From assembly GCA_029259675.1 (NCBI GenBank), contig JAJDES010000171.1:1-24305 (forward strand): a stretch of DNA of 24,305 nt, written 5' to 3'. Source of the stretch: Planctomycetota bacterium (GTDB lineage Bacteria; Planctomycetota; UBA1135; GCA-002686595). The translations under genes and the position numbers were made by a program. The notes under the pieces were generated by a model. The model was given only the letters and a program-made list of their open reading frames with translations. It was not told where the DNA came from and did not search any database. Positions 22,740 to 24,305 of the stretch are shown piece after piece (the stretch's first letter is position 1; each line of letters opens with the position of its first letter).

Positions 22740-23988
22740 CAGCGGCGGCGAGCTGAGCGCTCGCAGCACGGGCGCACATTTTCGATTCGATTCATCGGGA
22801 TCGATTCACTGCTCCGCCCGCATACCCGAAGAGCGCTCGATCGCCCGCATCGACTGCCACGGCATTCAAACGTGGCGACAGGTGGACGGACACGACCAGT
22901 CTGTTTGCTTCGCAAGCGACAAGCTACATGTGGAGGTTCGTTCGGATTCGCTGTTGCGCATTCGTGCAAGCGCCGGTGCGCGATTGTCGGCAACAGCACT
23001 GTTTGAGCCCGTTTACCAACACAGTATCGACGCACAACGACTTTGGCTCGATGAGGTCGGAGGGCTTGGTCTTTATTGCCCCATGGCGGGCACAACATCG
23101 CACGCGGGGCCGACGGCGCGAGCAGTGAGTTACGAACTCAAGAGCGGGCAGGAACTATGGATCTCGGTGCTTCCGCCGCGCCCAATGGATCCACGGCGCT
23201 CCGCCATGCGCATTGCCCACGAAGGCAGGCCGCGGCCCTTCCCTGCCGGCGCCTATCCCTCCGAGGCCGTGATCGAGGAAGCGGCCAAGCACTGTCAAGT
23301 TTTTTGCCTACACGCCTATTTCTGGAAGTCGGAGCCGCGCTCCGTCCAAACACTGTTTAGTCGTCACGGACTGCGCCGCCGACCGTGGGAAACTGCGAAG
23401 CATGTGCCGCACGACCCCGATCGCTTTGCCGCGTTGGCGGATTGCGTGCGAGAAAACGGAATGGAATTGGTGGTGTACTTGAGTCCTTACCACTCTGCCG
23501 CCGCCGATATCCGCGGCGAAATGCAACGAGTGCTGGATCATTACCCCGTTCAAGGGCTGTACTTGGACGGCGTGGCGGACAATTTGCTCGAATTGGATCG
23601 CATCGTGCGACAAGCGCGCGCTTGCCTGGGACCCGAGCGCATTCTGTACCTGAATGCGACGAACCAACCCTTCGGCTCCGCTTTGGTTCATTGCCCGCAT
23701 GTGGACGCTTGGGCCGATTTCACCCTGCGTGGCGACAGCGGCCGCGGCGGCCTACCCCTGGACGAATTTCTACGCTATGCGGTTCGAGGGCTAGGGCGCA
23801 GCAACAGCGTCGGCATGTGGTGCGACTACGGTTCGAACGGGCGCATCCTGCCCTCCGAGCGAGCGCCCGCACTCGCCGACGTCGAGCTGGCACGCAAATC
23901 TGGAGTTGCCCTATGGCGTCGGAGCCTTTGGGGCTCAAAAGCATGCGCAGAAATCGACCGGCTGCTCGAGACGCCGGCCTCCAGTTGA
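22717..23988 (+). CDS. Glycoside-hydrolase-like TIM-barrel protein
   Basis: A 423-residue protein from GTG 22717, with GGAG five bases upstream; the start lies inside the end of the phosphoglycosyl transferase gene. No signal peptide is visible, so it is probably cytoplasmic. Residues about 1-155 look like a beta-sandwich. The remainder follows a (beta/alpha)8 pattern: CQVFCLHAYFWKS (193-205), MELVVYLSPYHS (249-260), VQGLYLDGVADN (278-289, Asp284 at a typical barrel-strand end) and RILYLNAT (308-315). This resembles uncharacterised glycoside hydrolases of the alpha-galactosidase-like clan, but no specific family is recognised. A sugar-cleaving enzyme in a biosynthesis cluster, without export signal, is unusual; it could edit lipid-linked intermediates. 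Function is inferred from fold and context. Confidence 0.7.
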   Translation: MDLEQVVDSGGELSARSTGAHFRFDSSGSIHCSARIPEERSIARIDCHGIQTWRQVDGHDQSVCFASDKLHVEVRSDSLLRIRASAGARLSATALFEPVYQHSIDAQRLWLDEVGGLGLYCPMAGTTSHAGPTARAVSYELKSGQELWISVLPPRPMDPRRSAMRIAHEGRPRPFPAGAYPSEAVIEEAAKHCQVFCLHAYFWKSEPRSVQTLFSRHGLRRRPWETAKHVPHDPDRFAALADCVRENGMELVVYLSPYHSAAADIRGEMQRVLDHYPVQGLYLDGVADNLLELDRIVRQARACLGPERILYLNATNQPFGSALVHCPHVDAWADFTLRGDSGRGGLPLDEFLRYAVRGLGRSNSVGMWCDYGSNGRILPSERAPALADVELARKSGVALWRRSLWGSKACAEIDRLLETPASS

Positions 23989-24277
23989 AAATTTGGGAAT
24001 GCGCACGGCTCGACCGGGCCGATGGTGCGAAGTGCCCCCCTAAGTACTGAAACAGCGTGTTCCCAACCCGAGGCGCACCCCGATTCAAACCCTCACGAAC
24101 TGTGCTGAATCCCGGATTCGGGCCATTGCTCGCGCTTTGATTTCTCTCTAGCGCCCCGTCTGAAGAAACCTTCAGAAGGAATCATCCCGAGACTCCATTC
24201 GCCATTCGACCTCTTGCCAAAGCAGGCGGTATGCTTCTTTGCCAGTTTTGCAATCACACCCAACAAGAGACACACCA
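23989..24277. other. Intergenic stretch at the right end
   Basis: No credible gene. It has a long-range 7-base pairing (TTGGGAA 23993-23999 with TTCCCAA 24060-24066) enclosing a smaller CGCAC/GTGCG dyad (24002-24006 with 24025-24029), and a hairpin TCTGAAG (24159-24165) with CTTCAGA (24170-24176) around AAAC. No clear T-run follows any of them, so transcription termination of the glycan cluster here is possible but not shown. Confidence 0.5.
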
Positions 24278-24305
24278 ATGGCACCGCGCCTCCCCCTTAT
24301 ATCCG
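24278..24305 (+). CDS. Possible start of a further gene, cut by the window edge
   Basis: ATG 24278 has a purine run AGAGA about 7 bases upstream and stays open for nine codons to the edge (MAPRLPLIS). The start region looks like those of neighbouring genes, but too little is visible to identify a product. Confidence 0.3.

Noticed and set aside
24080..24105. T-loop-like sequence suggesting a tRNA
   Set aside because: GATTCAAACC resembles a T-arm, but I cannot find the acceptor, D and anticodon arms around it.
24093..24284. Minus-strand open frame of 63 codons at the right end
   Set aside because: Short, no recognised family and no clear ribosome binding site; its hydrophobic start alone is not enough.

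Overview
The window is GC-rich Gram-negative DNA with 19 well-supported protein genes and one possible gene running off the right edge. It looks like a Planctomycetota-type chromosome. The signs are an ECF sigma factor with the TTRWSV-type start seen in planctomycetes and relatives, a large gluzincin protein of the DUF1570/peptidase-MA type, very large secreted proteins of unknown function, many lipoproteins, and frequent GTG starts. This placement is inferred from protein style alone. I see no rRNA, tRNA, CRISPR, transposase, integrase or phage gene.

Layout. (1) 139-1887, minus: DUF2270-type membrane protein, then an ECF sigma factor. (2) 2234-5207, minus: an arylsulfotransferase-like beta-propeller lipoprotein, then a single-pass membrane-anchored protein of unknown function. 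(3) 5403-12185: two divergent arms built almost entirely of lipoproteins. The minus arm has two LPP20-family lipoproteins and ends in a strong intrinsic terminator at 5298-5331. The plus arm has six tightly packed genes: a long LPP20-type protein, two unknown lipoproteins, a TPR/coiled-coil lipoprotein and two small lipoproteins with CsgG/FlgO/LpoB-like character. (4) 12186-12964: a 779-base intergenic stretch rich in dyads. (5) 12965-16483: a 1172-residue secreted protein with a carbohydrate-binding-like N-terminus, a helical middle and a CARDB-like C-terminus, followed by a terminator hairpin. (6) 16789-18981: a 730-residue protein with a TPR-like middle and an HEGFH zinc-protease motif. (7) 19068-23988: a compact polysaccharide cluster with an ExoA-like GT2, a SAM methyltransferase, a DegT/StrS aminotransferase, a small phosphoglycosyl transferase and a GH-like TIM-barrel protein, mostly coupled by stop/start overlaps.

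How the genes may work together. The lipoprotein block is the best candidate for an undescribed system. It carries three LPP20 domains plus CsgG/FlgO/LpoB-like and coiled-coil lipoproteins, with no flagellar, curli or penicillin-binding-protein gene beside them. Families of this kind build outer-membrane or periplasmic assemblies such as the FlgO/FlgP/FlgT flagellar rings, the CsgG curli pore and LpoB activators. An envelope complex encoded by both arms is therefore a reasonable inference, not a demonstrated fact. The glycan cluster has the initiating enzyme (PGT) and tailoring enzymes, but no flippase, polymerase or exporter in the window.
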